DNA from: Actinomycetes bacterium
Lineage (GTDB): Bacteria > Actinomycetota > Acidimicrobiia > Acidimicrobiales > RAAP-2
Length of the DNA stretch: 39,580 nt
Direction of reading: 5' to 3'
Assembly (NCBI GenBank): GCA_021782915.1
Contig: JAJXUK010000018.1
Coordinates: 1 to 39,580, forward strand
Shown here: positions 7,926 to 16,059 of the stretch, in pieces
Position numbering within the stretch: position 1 is the stretch's first letter
Layout: each line of letters begins with the position of its first letter
Program-made: the position numbers and the translations under genes
Notes under the pieces: model-generated
Seen by the model: the letters and a program-made list of their open reading frames with translations, nothing else
What the model was told of the DNA's origin: nothing
Database searches by the model: none

Positions 7926-9208
7926 GCCAGGACCGCCTCGAGGTCCGTGCCCCGACTGGCCACGACGCGCACGTCGTAGAGCCGGCCCACCTCGAGGGCC
8001 GGCTCGACCAGGACGATGCCGTCGATCTCGGGACACTCGCGCACGCTACGCGCCACGCCGGGCGCGTCGATCAGCACGCGCTGAATGGAGCCGACCAGCG
8101 CGTCACGTCGCCGGGCCGTGATCGCGTCCTGGACCTCGCTGACTTCGCGCAGTCGCTCCAGGGCCAGGGCGGCGGGCACCTGATCGTCTCGGGCGGCCGC
8201 GTAGGTGCCCGCCTCGGCCGAGTAGGGGAAGAACCCGGCCCAATCGAGCTGGGCCGCATCTAAAAAGTCGATCAGCGCAGCCTGGTCGTCCTCAGTCTCT
8301 CCGGGATATCCCACGATGAAGGAGGAGCGAAAGGTCGCCTCCGGCGCCAGGGCGCGAATCGCGCCGATGCGCTCGAGGAAGCGGTCCGCGTCGCCCCAAC
8401 GGCGCATCGCGCGAAGCAGCGGGCGCGACGCGTGCTGCAGCGAGAGGTCGAAGTAGCTCACCCCGGTCTCGAGGATCGCCTCAATCAGCCCCTGGGTGAG
8501 GCCCGAGGGGTACAGGTACAGCAGGCGCACGCGCGTCGCGACGCGCGCCAGTTCTCGGGTCAGCGACACCAGGGGCTGAGTGCCACCCTCGTCGAGCACC
8601 TCCAGGGGACCCGCGACGCCGGCGCGACGCCGGTCGTGGCCCCAGCTGGCCAGGTCCTGGGCGATGAGCACGATCTCCTGGACCCCACCGGCCACCAGGG
8701 CGCGCGCCTCGTCCAGCACGTCGTCGCGGGTGCGCGAGCGCTGCTCGCCCCGAAAGCTCGGTATGGCGCAGAAGCCGCAGACCCGGTCGCAGCCCTCGGC
8801 GATCTTCAGGTACGCCCAGGGCGCACGCGGCGCCGGGCGGGCCAGGTTGAGCAGGTCGAAGGCGGGCGTGGCGCGCAGGGTGACGGGAGTGCCGAGCAGG
8901 GACTGACCGAAGCCGGCGACCAGGTCCACCTCGGGCAGGGCGGCGGCGAGCTCGCCGCCGTAGCGCTCGGCCATGCATCCGGTCACGACCAGGCGCGCGC
9001 CGTCGCGGCGGCGCTCGGACAGATCGAGCACCGTCTCGATCGATTCCTCACGCGCGGCCTCGATGAAGGCGCACGTGTTGGCGACCACGAGGTCGGCCGC
9101 CTCGGCCGAGGCCGCCTCCTCGTAGCCCTCGGCGACGAGGAGCCCGGCCAGCTTCTCGGAGTCGACGTGGTTCTTCGGGCACCCGAGGGTCTCGATCCAG
9201 TACCGCAC
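7922..9208 (-). CDS. rimO: Ribosomal protein S12 methylthiotransferase RimO
   Basis: 428 residues. It adds a methylthio group to the conserved Asp of ribosomal protein S12. The N-terminal UPF0004 domain has cysteines C10 (ETLGCPKNHVDSE), C46 (NTCAFIEAA) and C78 (VTGCMAERY) for the auxiliary cluster. The radical-SAM motif is C140-DRV-C144-GF-C147. FPYSAEAGTYAA near residue 330 separates RimO from MiaB, and a C-terminal TRAM domain follows. GTG 9208 is chosen because GGAGGAG lies 5-6 nt upstream and the protein then starts at the conserved YWIETLGCPKN; readings further upstream run into a hairpin and the tRNA. It heads the overlapping chain rimO-pgsA-cinA-serine hydrolase. Confidence 0.96.
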   Translation of the reverse strand: MRYWIETLGCPKNHVDSEKLAGLLVAEGYEEAASAEAADLVVANTCAFIEAAREESIETVLDLSERRRDGARLVVTGCMAERYGGELAAALPEVDLVAGFGQSLLGTPVTLRATPAFDLLNLARPAPRAPWAYLKIAEGCDRVCGFCAIPSFRGEQRSRTRDDVLDEARALVAGGVQEIVLIAQDLASWGHDRRRAGVAGPLEVLDEGGTQPLVSLTRELARVATRVRLLYLYPSGLTQGLIEAILETGVSYFDLSLQHASRPLLRAMRRWGDADRFLERIGAIRALAPEATFRSSFIVGYPGETEDDQAALIDFLDAAQLDWAGFFPYSAEAGTYAAARDDQVPAALALERLREVSEVQDAITARRRDALVGSIQRVLIDAPGVARSVRECPEIDGIVLVEPALEVGRLYDVRVVASRGTDLEAVLA

Positions 9209-9227
9209 GCCATCTCCTCCACACGAG

Positions 9228-9254
9228 AACACCGAGCGCCAAGCGCTCGGTGTT
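9228..9254 (-). terminator. Perfect 12-bp hairpin between tRNA-Ser(GCT) and rimO
   Basis: AACACCGAGCGC and GCGCTCGGTGTT pair perfectly across a CAA loop. On the minus strand it lies directly after the tRNA and 20 nt before the rimO start. No U-tract follows (TTCTCGTG), so it may be a weak terminator, a processing signal, or a leader structure for rimO, which has no other visible promoter. Confidence 0.65.
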
Positions 9255-9259
9255 CGTGG

Positions 9260-9350
9260 CGGAGAGGGAGGGATTCGAACCCTCGGGCCCGCGTTAACAG
9301 GCCGCATTCTTAGCAGGAATGTGGTTTAAGCCTGACTCACCCACCTCTCC
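9260..9350 (-). tRNA. tRNA-Ser (anticodon GCT)
   Basis: Acceptor GGAGAGG pairs with CCTCTCC, discriminator G, and CCA is encoded just after (9257-9259 on the plus strand). Anticodon stem CATTC/GAATG encloses CTGCTAA, giving GCT, which reads AGC/AGU. A long variable arm (CGGCCTG...CGCGGGCC) and TTCGAAT T-loop are typical of tRNA-Ser. Confidence 0.97.
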
Positions 9351-9359
9351 AGACCTCAC

Positions 9360-9365
9360 AGTCTA
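9360..9365 (-). promoter_or_regulatory. Predicted -10 box (TAGACT) of tRNA-Ser(GCT)
   Basis: TAGACT on the minus strand ends 9 nt before the first base of the mature tRNA, a normal distance for a tRNA promoter. Confidence 0.5.
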
Positions 9366-9391
9366 GTGAGTGGCGAGTCGGTGGTGCCTGC

Positions 9392-9856
9392 CTAGGAGGC
9401 GAGCGCGCGCAACTCCGGCATGTTGAGCGCGATGCTGAAGAGCTCCTGGTCTCGGTCCCAGGTCAGGTGGTTCGACACGCTGGCCACGTCGAGCCAGACG
9501 AGCTCGTCGACCTCGTCGTTGGGCGCGAACTCGCCGTGGGCGACCTCCATGAGGTAGTAGGCGACGATCTTGGGCCGGCCCTTGCGGTGCGTGTAGTTGG
9601 TCGTGCCGACGAAGCGCACGATCTCGCAGTGCAGGCCGGTCTCCTCGTAGACCTCGCGCAGCGCGGCCTCCTCGAAGCTCTCCCCGCGGTCGAGCTTGCC
9701 CTTGGGGAACGTCCAGTCACCGCGCGCCTCTCGGTAGATGCAGGCGATCTCGATGCGTCCGAGGCCGTCGCGGCGGATCACGATGCCACCGGCGGCGCGG
9801 ATGAGATCCAGGGGCGCGTCCTGGGGAACGACCAGCTCACCCGCCATCAGCCTCAC
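9392..9856 (-). CDS. Nudix hydrolase
   Basis: 154 residues, cytoplasmic. The Nudix box G-x5-E-x7-REVxEExG occupies residues 53-75 (GKLDRGES... then REVYEETGL), with all metal-binding Glu present. Sequence before it (REARGDWTFPKGK) and after it (YYLMEVAHGEFAPNDEVDE) resembles small NUDIX pyrophosphatases such as diadenosine polyphosphate or MutT-like enzymes. The family hydrolyses nucleoside diphosphates linked to another moiety; the substrate is not predictable. GTG 9856 is supported by a -10 box 7 nt upstream; ATG 9847 is an in-frame alternative. It is transcribed divergently from the TauE-like gene across a 71-nt gap. Confidence 0.93.
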   Translation of the reverse strand: MRLMAGELVVPQDAPLDLIRAAGGIVIRRDGLGRIEIACIYREARGDWTFPKGKLDRGESFEEAALREVYEETGLHCEIVRFVGTTNYTHRKGRPKIVAYYLMEVAHGEFAPNDEVDELVWLDVASVSNHLTWDRDQELFSIALNMPELRALAS

Positions 9857-9863
9857 ACCCCAG

Positions 9864-9869
9864 AGGGTA
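9864..9869 (-). promoter_or_regulatory. Predicted -10 box (TACCCT), leaderless start
   Basis: TACCCT on the minus strand ends 7 nt before GTG 9856 of the Nudix gene. Confidence 0.5.
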
Positions 9870-9914
9870 GGCCCTGGCGCACGCGCGACGCGGACACACG
9901 AACTGGCACCCTCG

Positions 9915-9920
9915 TAGAGT
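9915..9920 (+). promoter_or_regulatory. Predicted -10 box (TAGAGT), leaderless start
   Basis: TAGAGT ends 7 nt before ATG 9928. The alternative GTG 9922 would be only 1 nt away, too near the box, so ATG 9928 is preferred. Confidence 0.55.
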
Positions 9921-9927
9921 AGTGAAG

Positions 9928-10701
9928 ATGCTGCTCGCCACGGTCCCCCTGGCCTGGCGCAGTGTGATCGTCTTCGTCGCCGGCGTCGCCGGCGGCGTCG
10001 CCAATGGACTCGCCGGCGGCGGCACCTTCATCACCTTTCCCACGCTGCTGGCCCTGGGCGTGCCGGCCCTGAGTGCCAATCTGACGACCACGGTGGGCAT
10101 CGTGCCGAGCTTCTTCAGTGGGGTGCGCCTGGCCCGCACCGACACCGTGGACCAGTCGCGAACCGTGGCGGCCCTCGTGCCCAGCGTCGTCGTGGGCACG
10201 CTGATTGGCTGCGCGCTGCTGCTGAGCGGTTCGCCCACGACCTTCGAGAACGTCGTGCCGTACCTGGTTGGTGGCGCGACGATCCTCTTCGCGGCCGCGC
10301 CGCGCATCACGAGAGCCGTGGCGCGCTGGAAGCACGCGCACCACGTGCGTCGATTGGGACTCCACCTGGGCATCGGCGTGGTGGCCGTCTACGGCGGCTA
10401 CTTCGGTGCCGGCGTGGGCATCATGCTCCTAGCGGTCACGACGCTGAGCCTGCCCCTGGCGATTCATCAGCTCCAGGGGCTGCGCAACGTGCTGTCCATC
10501 GTCATGACCGCCGTGGCCAGCCTCGTCTTCCTCGTGCACGGGCACCTCGCACTGAGCGAGCTCTGGCCCCTTCTCGGCGGCACGTTGCTCGGCGGCTGGC
10601 TCGGCACACGCCTGGTCACGCGCCTGCCCGCGCGCGGCGTGCGCGCACTGGTCATCGCCATCGGCACCCTGACCACGCTCAAACTCCTGTGGCCCGCCTG
10701 A
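9928..10701 (+). CDS. TauE/SafE family membrane transporter
   Basis: 257 residues with about eight hydrophobic helices in two halves, the layout of the TauE/SafE (old DUF81) family of sulfite/sulfonate/anion exporters. The N-terminal repeat has GVAGGVANGLAGGGTFITFPTLLALGVP, with the family's Gly-rich signature and the following 'N-x-T-x-x-x-G' region (SANLTTTVGIVPSF). The second repeat has GGYFGAGVGIMLL. The real ligand may be a sulfur or organic anion. It is a single gene with its own leaderless promoter; the DUF4395 gene follows with another promoter. Start ATG 9928 is set by the -10 box. Confidence 0.92.
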   Translation: MLLATVPLAWRSVIVFVAGVAGGVANGLAGGGTFITFPTLLALGVPALSANLTTTVGIVPSFFSGVRLARTDTVDQSRTVAALVPSVVVGTLIGCALLLSGSPTTFENVVPYLVGGATILFAAAPRITRAVARWKHAHHVRRLGLHLGIGVVAVYGGYFGAGVGIMLLAVTTLSLPLAIHQLQGLRNVLSIVMTAVASLVFLVHGHLALSELWPLLGGTLLGGWLGTRLVTRLPARGVRALVIAIGTLTTLKLLWPA

Positions 10702-10723
10702 GTGCGAATCATGACAATTCCAC

Positions 10724-10729
10724 TAGCAT
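10724..10729 (+). promoter_or_regulatory. Predicted -10 box (TAGCAT), leaderless start
   Basis: TAGCAT ends 7 nt before ATG 10737 and lies in a small AT-rich patch (10705-10735) in otherwise GC-rich DNA. Confidence 0.5.
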
Positions 10730-10736
10730 TAGACGG

Positions 10737-11246
10737 ATGAGGCGCCTCTTCAGCTTCCCCAACCCCGTCAACGACGCCGCGGCGCGCACCGTGGCCCTCG
10801 GCGTGCTGGGCATGTGCGCCCTGGCCTGGGCCACCGGCTGGTCCTGGATGCTGATCCCGATCACCTACGGGTTCCTCGCCCGCGTGGCGGCGGGTCCGCG
10901 ACTCTCACCGCTCGGACAGTTCGCCACGCGGGTGGCCGGCCCGCGCCTCGTGGCCTGGCAGCGCTTCGTCGCCGGACCACCCAAGCGCTTCGCCCAGGCC
11001 CTCGGCTCTCTCATGACGCTGGCGGCCACCGCGACGTGGCTCAGCGTGGGCTGGTCCGACGCGCGCTGGATTCTCGTGCCCCTCATGGCCGCGGCGAGCC
11101 TCGAGGGCTTCGTCGGCTACTGCGTGGGCTGCGCGGCCTTCGGCTGGCTCATCCACCTGGGTCTGGTGCCGGCCTCGGTGTGCGCCGAGTGCTCGGACCT
11201 CAGCGCGCGCTACGCCGCAGCGGGATATCCGGTCAACGAAAAGTAG
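10737..11246 (+). CDS. DUF4395 membrane protein
   Basis: 169 residues. It opens with FSFPNPVNDAAARTVA, the DUF4395 signature, followed by GPRLSPLGQ and GPPKRFAQALG, two membrane-spanning regions, and the Cys-bearing end GYCVGCAAFGWL...VPASVCAECSD. The conserved CxxC pairs (YCVGC, CAEC) suggest a redox or metal role at the membrane. DUF4395 often lies beside thioredoxin or sulfurtransferase genes in Actinobacteria; here the neighbour is a TauE/SafE-type transporter, so a sulfur link is plausible but inferred. ATG 10737 is fixed by the -10 box; a longer in-frame reading to 10689 overlaps the previous gene. Confidence 0.88.
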   Translation: MRRLFSFPNPVNDAAARTVALGVLGMCALAWATGWSWMLIPITYGFLARVAAGPRLSPLGQFATRVAGPRLVAWQRFVAGPPKRFAQALGSLMTLAATATWLSVGWSDARWILVPLMAAASLEGFVGYCVGCAAFGWLIHLGLVPASVCAECSDLSARYAAAGYPVNEK

Positions 11247-11295
11247 TCAGCTGTCACGGGCCCGACGCGATGCCGGTAGGGCGCGTCGACCTACG

Positions 11296-11301
11296 TAGGC
11301 T
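11296..11301 (+). promoter_or_regulatory. Predicted -10 box (TAGGCT), leaderless start
   Basis: TAGGCT ends 6 nt before ATG 11308 of the S53 protease gene. Confidence 0.55.
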
Positions 11302-11307
11302 GGTGCG

Positions 11308-13599
11308 ATGAGAGGATCCCGTGCGGCCTGGTCGCTTCTCGCCCTGGGACTGGTGACGCTGACACTGCCGGGCGCGTCCTCGGGCGCGGCGTCCGCGCGC
11401 GTGCAGGTGGCCAGCGCGAGCGCGCTGCCGCGCGGCGCGCAGGTGGTGCCCGGATCGATGAACGCGAGCTTCGACCTCGTCCTGGCGCTCCCGCACGACG
11501 CGGCGCTGCGAGGCTTCCTCGCGGACCTCTACGACCCCGCCTCGGCCCAGTACCGTCACTTCCTGAGCCCGAGCCAGTTCGGCCGTCGATTCGGAGCGAC
11601 GTCGGCGACCGTCGACGCCCTGCGGCACTACTTCGCCGGCTTCGGCCTGCACGTGGGCGCGCCGAGCACCGGGCGAATCCTCCTGCACGTCAGCGGGCCG
11701 AGCTCGCGCATCGCGGCGGCCTTCGACACGCCGGTCGAGACGGTGCGCCGCGCGGACGGCACTCGAGCCGTGCAGTTCACGCACGCGGCGACGCTGCCGG
11801 GCGACGTCGCCGCTCTCGTGCGCGCTGTGGCCGGCTTGAGCAGCGTGGCCGCACCGAGAGCACGAATCCTCGCAACCCACGCCGCCGCGCACGCCGGTGC
11901 GCCTGGCGTCTGCCCGTCGGCGGGCAGCTCTAGCTCCAATGGACCGAATGTGCTCGGTGGCTACACCCTGCAGCAGCAGGCTCAGCTCTACGGGCTGAAC
12001 AACGCGTGGGCCAAGGGTGACACGGGCGCCACCCAGACCATCGCCATCTACGAGCTGGGCGTCTATCGCCCCGCTGACGTCGCCGCCTTCGCCAGCTGCT
12101 ACGGGATCACGCCGAAGATCAACGCGATCGCCGTCGACGGCGGGGGCTCCAGCGGCGGCGCCGACGAGGCGACCCTCGACGTCGAAGAGGCCCTCGGGCT
12201 CGCGCCGGGGGCCACGATCGACATCTACGCGGGACCCAACTCGGGAAGCGGACCGACGGACACCTACGCGCGCATCGCCGACGACAACACCGCCTCCATC
12301 GTCACCACCTCGTGGGGCACGTGCGAGGCCGACCCGACGGGCAACCCCTACGCCGAACAGGCGATCTTCGAGCAGATGGCCGCTCAGGGACAGACCGTCT
12401 ACGCATCCTCCGGCGACTCGGGCTCCTCGGACTGCGCCGGGGTCGTGAACAACTCCCTGGCCGTGGACGATCCGGCCTCGCAGCCCTACGTCACCGGCGT
12501 TGGTGGCCTCTCGGTGACCAGCATCAACCCGCTGGTGCAGAGCGTGTGGAACGACGGCATCAACTCCGGCGGCGGAGCGAGCGGTGGCGGGATCTCGACG
12601 CTGTGGTCGCGACCGAGCTGGCAGAACGCACCGGGCATCGACCCGAGCCAGACGATGCGCCTGGTGCCCGACCTGTCCGTCATGGGCGACCCCGGAACCG
12701 GCTTCATCGAGTACTACAACGGCTCCTGGGGCCCGGTGGGCGGCACGTCCATCGGCTCGCCGCTCATGGCTGGGCTGACGGCGGTGGCCGCCCAGGCCTG
12801 CGGCGTGGCCCGACTCGGCTTCCTCAACCCCACGCTGTACGCCATGGCCAACACCGGCTACATCGACGTGACGAGCGGCTCGAACGACCTCTTCGGGGTG
12901 GGCGCCTACAGCGCGGGGCCCGGCTACGACATGGCCTCGGGCCTGGGCAGCCCGAACCCGGCCACGTTCCTCAGCGGGCTGTGCCCGGCCGCGCCGGGCT
13001 CGCTGAGCGTCACGCCCCACGTCACGAACACCCGTCCCACGATCGGCGCTACGGAGCCGACGATCTCGTTGAACGTCACGAGTGCCACCGGCCAACCCCT
13101 CGCCAACACGACCCTCACCATCTCGGCCAGCGTCAGCAGTGGCGTCGCGCTCATCGACGACGACCAGGCCTCGAGGACGTCCAACGGCAACGCCTCCTAC
13201 AGCGTGGCCACGGACGCGAGCGGGGCGCTGAGCTTCAGCGTCTCTTCCTCGAGCCCCGGACCGGTCAAGGTCAGCGTGACCTACCAGGGTGTGAGCATCT
13301 ACGCGACCACGCTGCAGTTCGTGAGCGCCGCCGCGCGCGTGAGCACTCGGGTGCGCGTGGCCTCGCTGGCACCACTGGTGGGTGGCTTCCGGCTGGTGGC
13401 CGCCGTCAGTGGTCCTCGCCCGAGCGCGCTGCAGTACTCGATCAACGCGGGCAGGTCGTGGGCGGGCTTCTCGGCCGTCACGCGCTCCGTGACGGTCACG
13501 CGCCTGGCGCGCGGGCGCACCTACCGCGTGATCGTGCGCGCCGTCGTCGCGGGACAGGCCGGACCGACCTCCGCTGCGGCCGCGGTGACCACGAAGTAG
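11308..13599 (+). CDS. Secreted S53 (sedolisin/kumamolisin-like) serine-carboxyl peptidase
   Basis: 763 residues. Signal peptide at 1-28 (SLLALGLVTLTLPGASSGAA). A pro-kumamolisin activation domain (about 45-180) has YDPASAQYRHFLSPSQFGRRFG. The catalytic domain (about 215-565) has E287 and D291 (DEATLDVEEALGLAPGA), oxyanion D370 (SSGDSGSSDC) and nucleophile S481 in GGTSIGSPLMAG, all four S53 hallmarks. A Ca-site-like end follows (GYDMASGLGSPNP). The last 180 residues form Thr/Ser-rich beta-sandwich modules, the final one like fibronectin III (ALQYSINAGRSWAGF...), possibly for binding substrate or the cell wall. S53 enzymes work at acid pH, outside the cell, and mature by self-cleavage. An adjacent large secreted protein follows. 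Confidence 0.95.
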   Translation: MRGSRAAWSLLALGLVTLTLPGASSGAASARVQVASASALPRGAQVVPGSMNASFDLVLALPHDAALRGFLADLYDPASAQYRHFLSPSQFGRRFGATSATVDALRHYFAGFGLHVGAPSTGRILLHVSGPSSRIAAAFDTPVETVRRADGTRAVQFTHAATLPGDVAALVRAVAGLSSVAAPRARILATHAAAHAGAPGVCPSAGSSSSNGPNVLGGYTLQQQAQLYGLNNAWAKGDTGATQTIAIYELGVYRPADVAAFASCYGITPKINAIAVDGGGSSGGADEATLDVEEALGLAPGATIDIYAGPNSGSGPTDTYARIADDNTASIVTTSWGTCEADPTGNPYAEQAIFEQMAAQGQTVYASSGDSGSSDCAGVVNNSLAVDDPASQPYVTGVGGLSVTSINPLVQSVWNDGINSGGGASGGGISTLWSRPSWQNAPGIDPSQTMRLVPDLSVMGDPGTGFIEYYNGSWGPVGGTSIGSPLMAGLTAVAAQACGVARLGFLNPTLYAMANTGYIDVTSGSNDLFGVGAYSAGPGYDMASGLGSPNPATFLSGLCPAAPGSLSVTPHVTNTRPTIGATEPTISLNVTSATGQPLANTTLTISASVSSGVALIDDDQASRTSNGNASYSVATDASGALSFSVSSSSPGPVKVSVTYQGVSIYATTLQFVSAAARVSTRVRVASLAPLVGGFRLVAAVSGPRPSALQYSINAGRSWAGFSAVTRSVTVTRLARGRTYRVIVRAVVAGQAGPTSAAAAVTTK

Positions 13600-13630
13600 G
13601 CCCGCACGGTGCGCACACGCCGTCGCGGGC
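13600..13630 (+). terminator. Hairpin directly after the S53 protease gene
   Basis: GCCCGCACGG pairs with CCGT-C-GCGGGC (10 bp with one bulged C) across a 10-nt loop, starting right after the TAG stop. No U-tract follows. It would separate this gene from the next one, which has its own -10 box at 13650. Confidence 0.5.
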
Positions 13631-13649
13631 CGGCACACGTCACGCTCCG

Positions 13650-13655
13650 TAGACT
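13650..13655 (+). promoter_or_regulatory. Predicted -10 box (TAGACT)
   Basis: TAGACT lies 15 nt before GTG 13671. Together with AGGGAG 9 nt before the start codon it suggests a short-leader transcript. Confidence 0.4.
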
Positions 13656-13670
13656 AGGGAGTGCGATTCC

Positions 13671-16004
13671 GTGCCCCGATCTTCTGCGAGGTTGCGAGTG
13701 CTGAGACGAGTTTGGGTCGCCTTCCTGCTGCTGGCTGGTGTCGCCGTCCCCGCTGCGGCCTCGCACGCGGCGTCGAGCACGAGCACCACGAGCACGACGA
13801 CGAGCACGCTGGGCCCGGGAACCGGCTCGGCCGGGGGCAGCGCCGCGCCCGCGAGCCTGCCCCTCTACCAGTTCACGGACTCCGGAGTTGGCGCGCTGCC
13901 CTGGTCGGCCCAAGCCCTGACGGGTGCTCTCAACAACTCGACGATGCTGGGCGGTCCGCACGCGGCCGCCTCGAGCACGACGGGCGTGCTGGCCTATCGC
14001 ACCGCCAACTCCCAGGTGGCCCTCTACACGCAGCCCCTGAATGGCCTCGCGAGCCCACCCACGAGCACGACGATCCCCTCGAGCACCAACACCGCCTCTT
14101 CGAGCCCCGGCTCGGGCTCGAGCGCGACGGGCACCTCCACGAGTTCGAGCGCGTCCAACCTCGCCAGCTCGGGTGCTCAGTGGCAAGACCTGTCCCTGGG
14201 CATCGACGCGCTGGCGCCGGCGAGCGACCCCGTGCCCTTCTTCGACCCGTGGGGCAACGTCGACGTGCTGTACGTCAGCGCCTCCGGGGACCTAGAGCTG
14301 CTCACGCCGAACGACCCCGTGAGCGCCCTCTGGCTGCACACTCATCGCGGCGTGGCCTGGCGAGCGACGGTCTCGACGGACCTCAGCGCCCTCAGCGGCG
14401 TGAGCGCCGCCGTCGGCTCGCCGAGCGTCGTCGTCTCCGCCGACACCGCCGAGATCGCGCTGCGCGGCACGAACGGCCACGTCGTCACCCTGAGTCTGAG
14501 CTGGGCGCCGAACCAGCCCATCCCCACGCTCGCCCAGCCGGCCCTCGACCTCACGGCGCTCACGCACAGCCCCGGCGTGGCGAGTGATCCAGTGGTCCTC
14601 TCGCCCGGATCTGTCGCCGTGGGCGCGATCACGAGCGCAGGACACCTCGAGATCTACGGGGTCAATCCCTCCACGGGTCTGTGGTACGCCCAGGACTTGA
14701 CCAAGGCGACGTCGACGACCCGGCTGGTCGGCGCGCTGGCCAGTACAGACACGTCCTACAGCGTCGAGGTCGCCGGGCTCAGCCCGACCGGTGCGGTCAT
14801 CCTGTTCTCCGCGCCGCTGAGCACCCTGAGCCTGCCGCCGAGCACCGTGGCGGTCACGACGACGCCCACGACGGCGCCCGTGACGAGCGGCTCCGGGCTG
14901 GGCACGACCAGCACCACTGGTCTCGTGAACTACTCGGCCTGGAGCGCGACCAACGTCACCGCCGCCACGGCCGGCTCGCCACCGCTGTCCGGACGTCTCT
15001 TCCTCGCGTCCTCGAGCAGCGGGCTCAGCATTGCGGGCTCGGCCCTGGGCTGGGGCGACCTCTTCGTCCTGCAAAGCCCCAACGGCTTCACGTCATGGAC
15101 TGACACGGACGTGTCGGTCACCGCCGGCAACGCCGCACGCACCGTCGCCCCCGCGGTCACGGGCCTGCCCCTCAACGGCGGCGTGGCCCTCTTCGCCGCG
15201 GGCATCAGCTCTCCGCCTCCCCAGGGCGTGGGCGTCTACGCCATCCCGTCGAGCAAGTGGACGCGCGCCGTGCAGGACGGCTGGCCGATCCTGAGCGAGA
15301 CGGGTGGCCTGGGCACGATGCAGTCGCCGTGGGTCGGCTTCACCAGCGCGAGCTCGGTGGCCAGCTCACCCGACTACGTGATGGGCCAGAGCATCTACAG
15401 CGGCCACAAGCGCGTCACCTGGCTCTCGTACTGGACCGTGAGCGGCCCGCTGCCGGGCGAGTCCCAAGTCGGCGCCACGTACTACAAGCACGGCTTCGCG
15501 GCGGGCGCCTGGGTCGCGAGCCAGATCGACCAGTACGCGAGCCTCGGCGAGGGCCTCAAACCCGACTGGGTGATCCTGGACCCCGAGGGTTACCCCGACG
15601 CGCACTCGGGTCTGGACGCGCCCAGCGGCTCGAGCACGGCCACACTCAACCTCTACGCCACCTACTGGAGCGCGATGCTCTCGGGCTGGTCCGCGGGGTT
15701 GAACTCCGTAGACCCCTCACTCAAGCCCGGCATCTACGCCACCCAGTCCGAGTACCGCAACTACCACCTGGCCAATCAGGCTCTGCCGGTCTTCATGGCG
15801 ATCGCCTTCGGTGGCGGGGGCCCGATACCGGTGCCGGGAGCCAGCGGGGCGAACGTGCGCGGCTTCATCGCCTTCAACGGCGTCTGCACGCCGACCAGCA
15901 CCCTGGCCACCCAGGAGCAGACCCTGGCCAATGCGCCCTGGGGAGGCCAGTTCAACACGTTGCAGTTCAACGCCGGCGTCTACTGCCCGCCCGCGCCCTT
16001 CTAG
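13671..16004 (+). CDS. Large secreted Ser/Thr-rich protein with GH25-like C-terminal domain
   Basis: 777 residues. Signal peptide at 1-34 (LRRVWVAFLLLAGVAVPAAASHA). Two low-complexity Ser/Thr linkers (about 35-50 and 125-160). The middle (about 165-540) is beta-rich, with repeating segments such as NVDVLYVSASGDLELLT and GHLEIYGVN that resemble propeller-like blades. The C-terminal 190 residues have DWVILDPEGYP, where D637-x-E639 resembles the D-x-E active site of GH25 lysozymes, then GLNSVDPSLKPGIYATQSEY and PVFMAIAFGGG. A GH25/DUF1906-like TIM barrel acting on cell wall is my inference; no exact family is recognised. GTG 13671 is supported by AGGGAG upstream; GTG 13698 is an alternative. Confidence 0.75.
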   Translation: MPRSSARLRVLRRVWVAFLLLAGVAVPAAASHAASSTSTTSTTTSTLGPGTGSAGGSAAPASLPLYQFTDSGVGALPWSAQALTGALNNSTMLGGPHAAASSTTGVLAYRTANSQVALYTQPLNGLASPPTSTTIPSSTNTASSSPGSGSSATGTSTSSSASNLASSGAQWQDLSLGIDALAPASDPVPFFDPWGNVDVLYVSASGDLELLTPNDPVSALWLHTHRGVAWRATVSTDLSALSGVSAAVGSPSVVVSADTAEIALRGTNGHVVTLSLSWAPNQPIPTLAQPALDLTALTHSPGVASDPVVLSPGSVAVGAITSAGHLEIYGVNPSTGLWYAQDLTKATSTTRLVGALASTDTSYSVEVAGLSPTGAVILFSAPLSTLSLPPSTVAVTTTPTTAPVTSGSGLGTTSTTGLVNYSAWSATNVTAATAGSPPLSGRLFLASSSSGLSIAGSALGWGDLFVLQSPNGFTSWTDTDVSVTAGNAARTVAPAVTGLPLNGGVALFAAGISSPPPQGVGVYAIPSSKWTRAVQDGWPILSETGGLGTMQSPWVGFTSASSVASSPDYVMGQSIYSGHKRVTWLSYWTVSGPLPGESQVGATYYKHGFAAGAWVASQIDQYASLGEGLKPDWVILDPEGYPDAHSGLDAPSGSSTATLNLYATYWSAMLSGWSAGLNSVDPSLKPGIYATQSEYRNYHLANQALPVFMAIAFGGGGPIPVPGASGANVRGFIAFNGVCTPTSTLATQEQTLANAPWGGQFNTLQFNAGVYCPPAPF

Positions 16005-16047
16005 GAGCATCACCTCCAGCGCGCCCGAGCCTCTCGCACGTCCCCGG

Positions 16048-16053
16048 TAGGGT
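16048..16053 (+). promoter_or_regulatory. Predicted -10 box (TAGGGT), leaderless start
   Basis: TAGGGT ends 6 nt before GTG 16060 of the 75-residue coiled-coil gene. Confidence 0.5.
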
Positions 16054-16059
16054 GACGAC

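Noticed and set aside
11254-13638. 794-codon open frame on the minus strand opposite the S53 protease gene
   Set aside because: It mirrors the codon periodicity of a well-supported gene, is Arg/His/Gly-rich with no domain, and has no promoter or ribosome site. Long antisense frames are expected at this GC content.
13800-14160. Possible microsatellite or CRISPR-like repeats
   Set aside because: The repeated ACGAGCACGACG-type runs encode Ser/Thr linkers in a long frame; unit length and spacing are irregular and there are no spacers.
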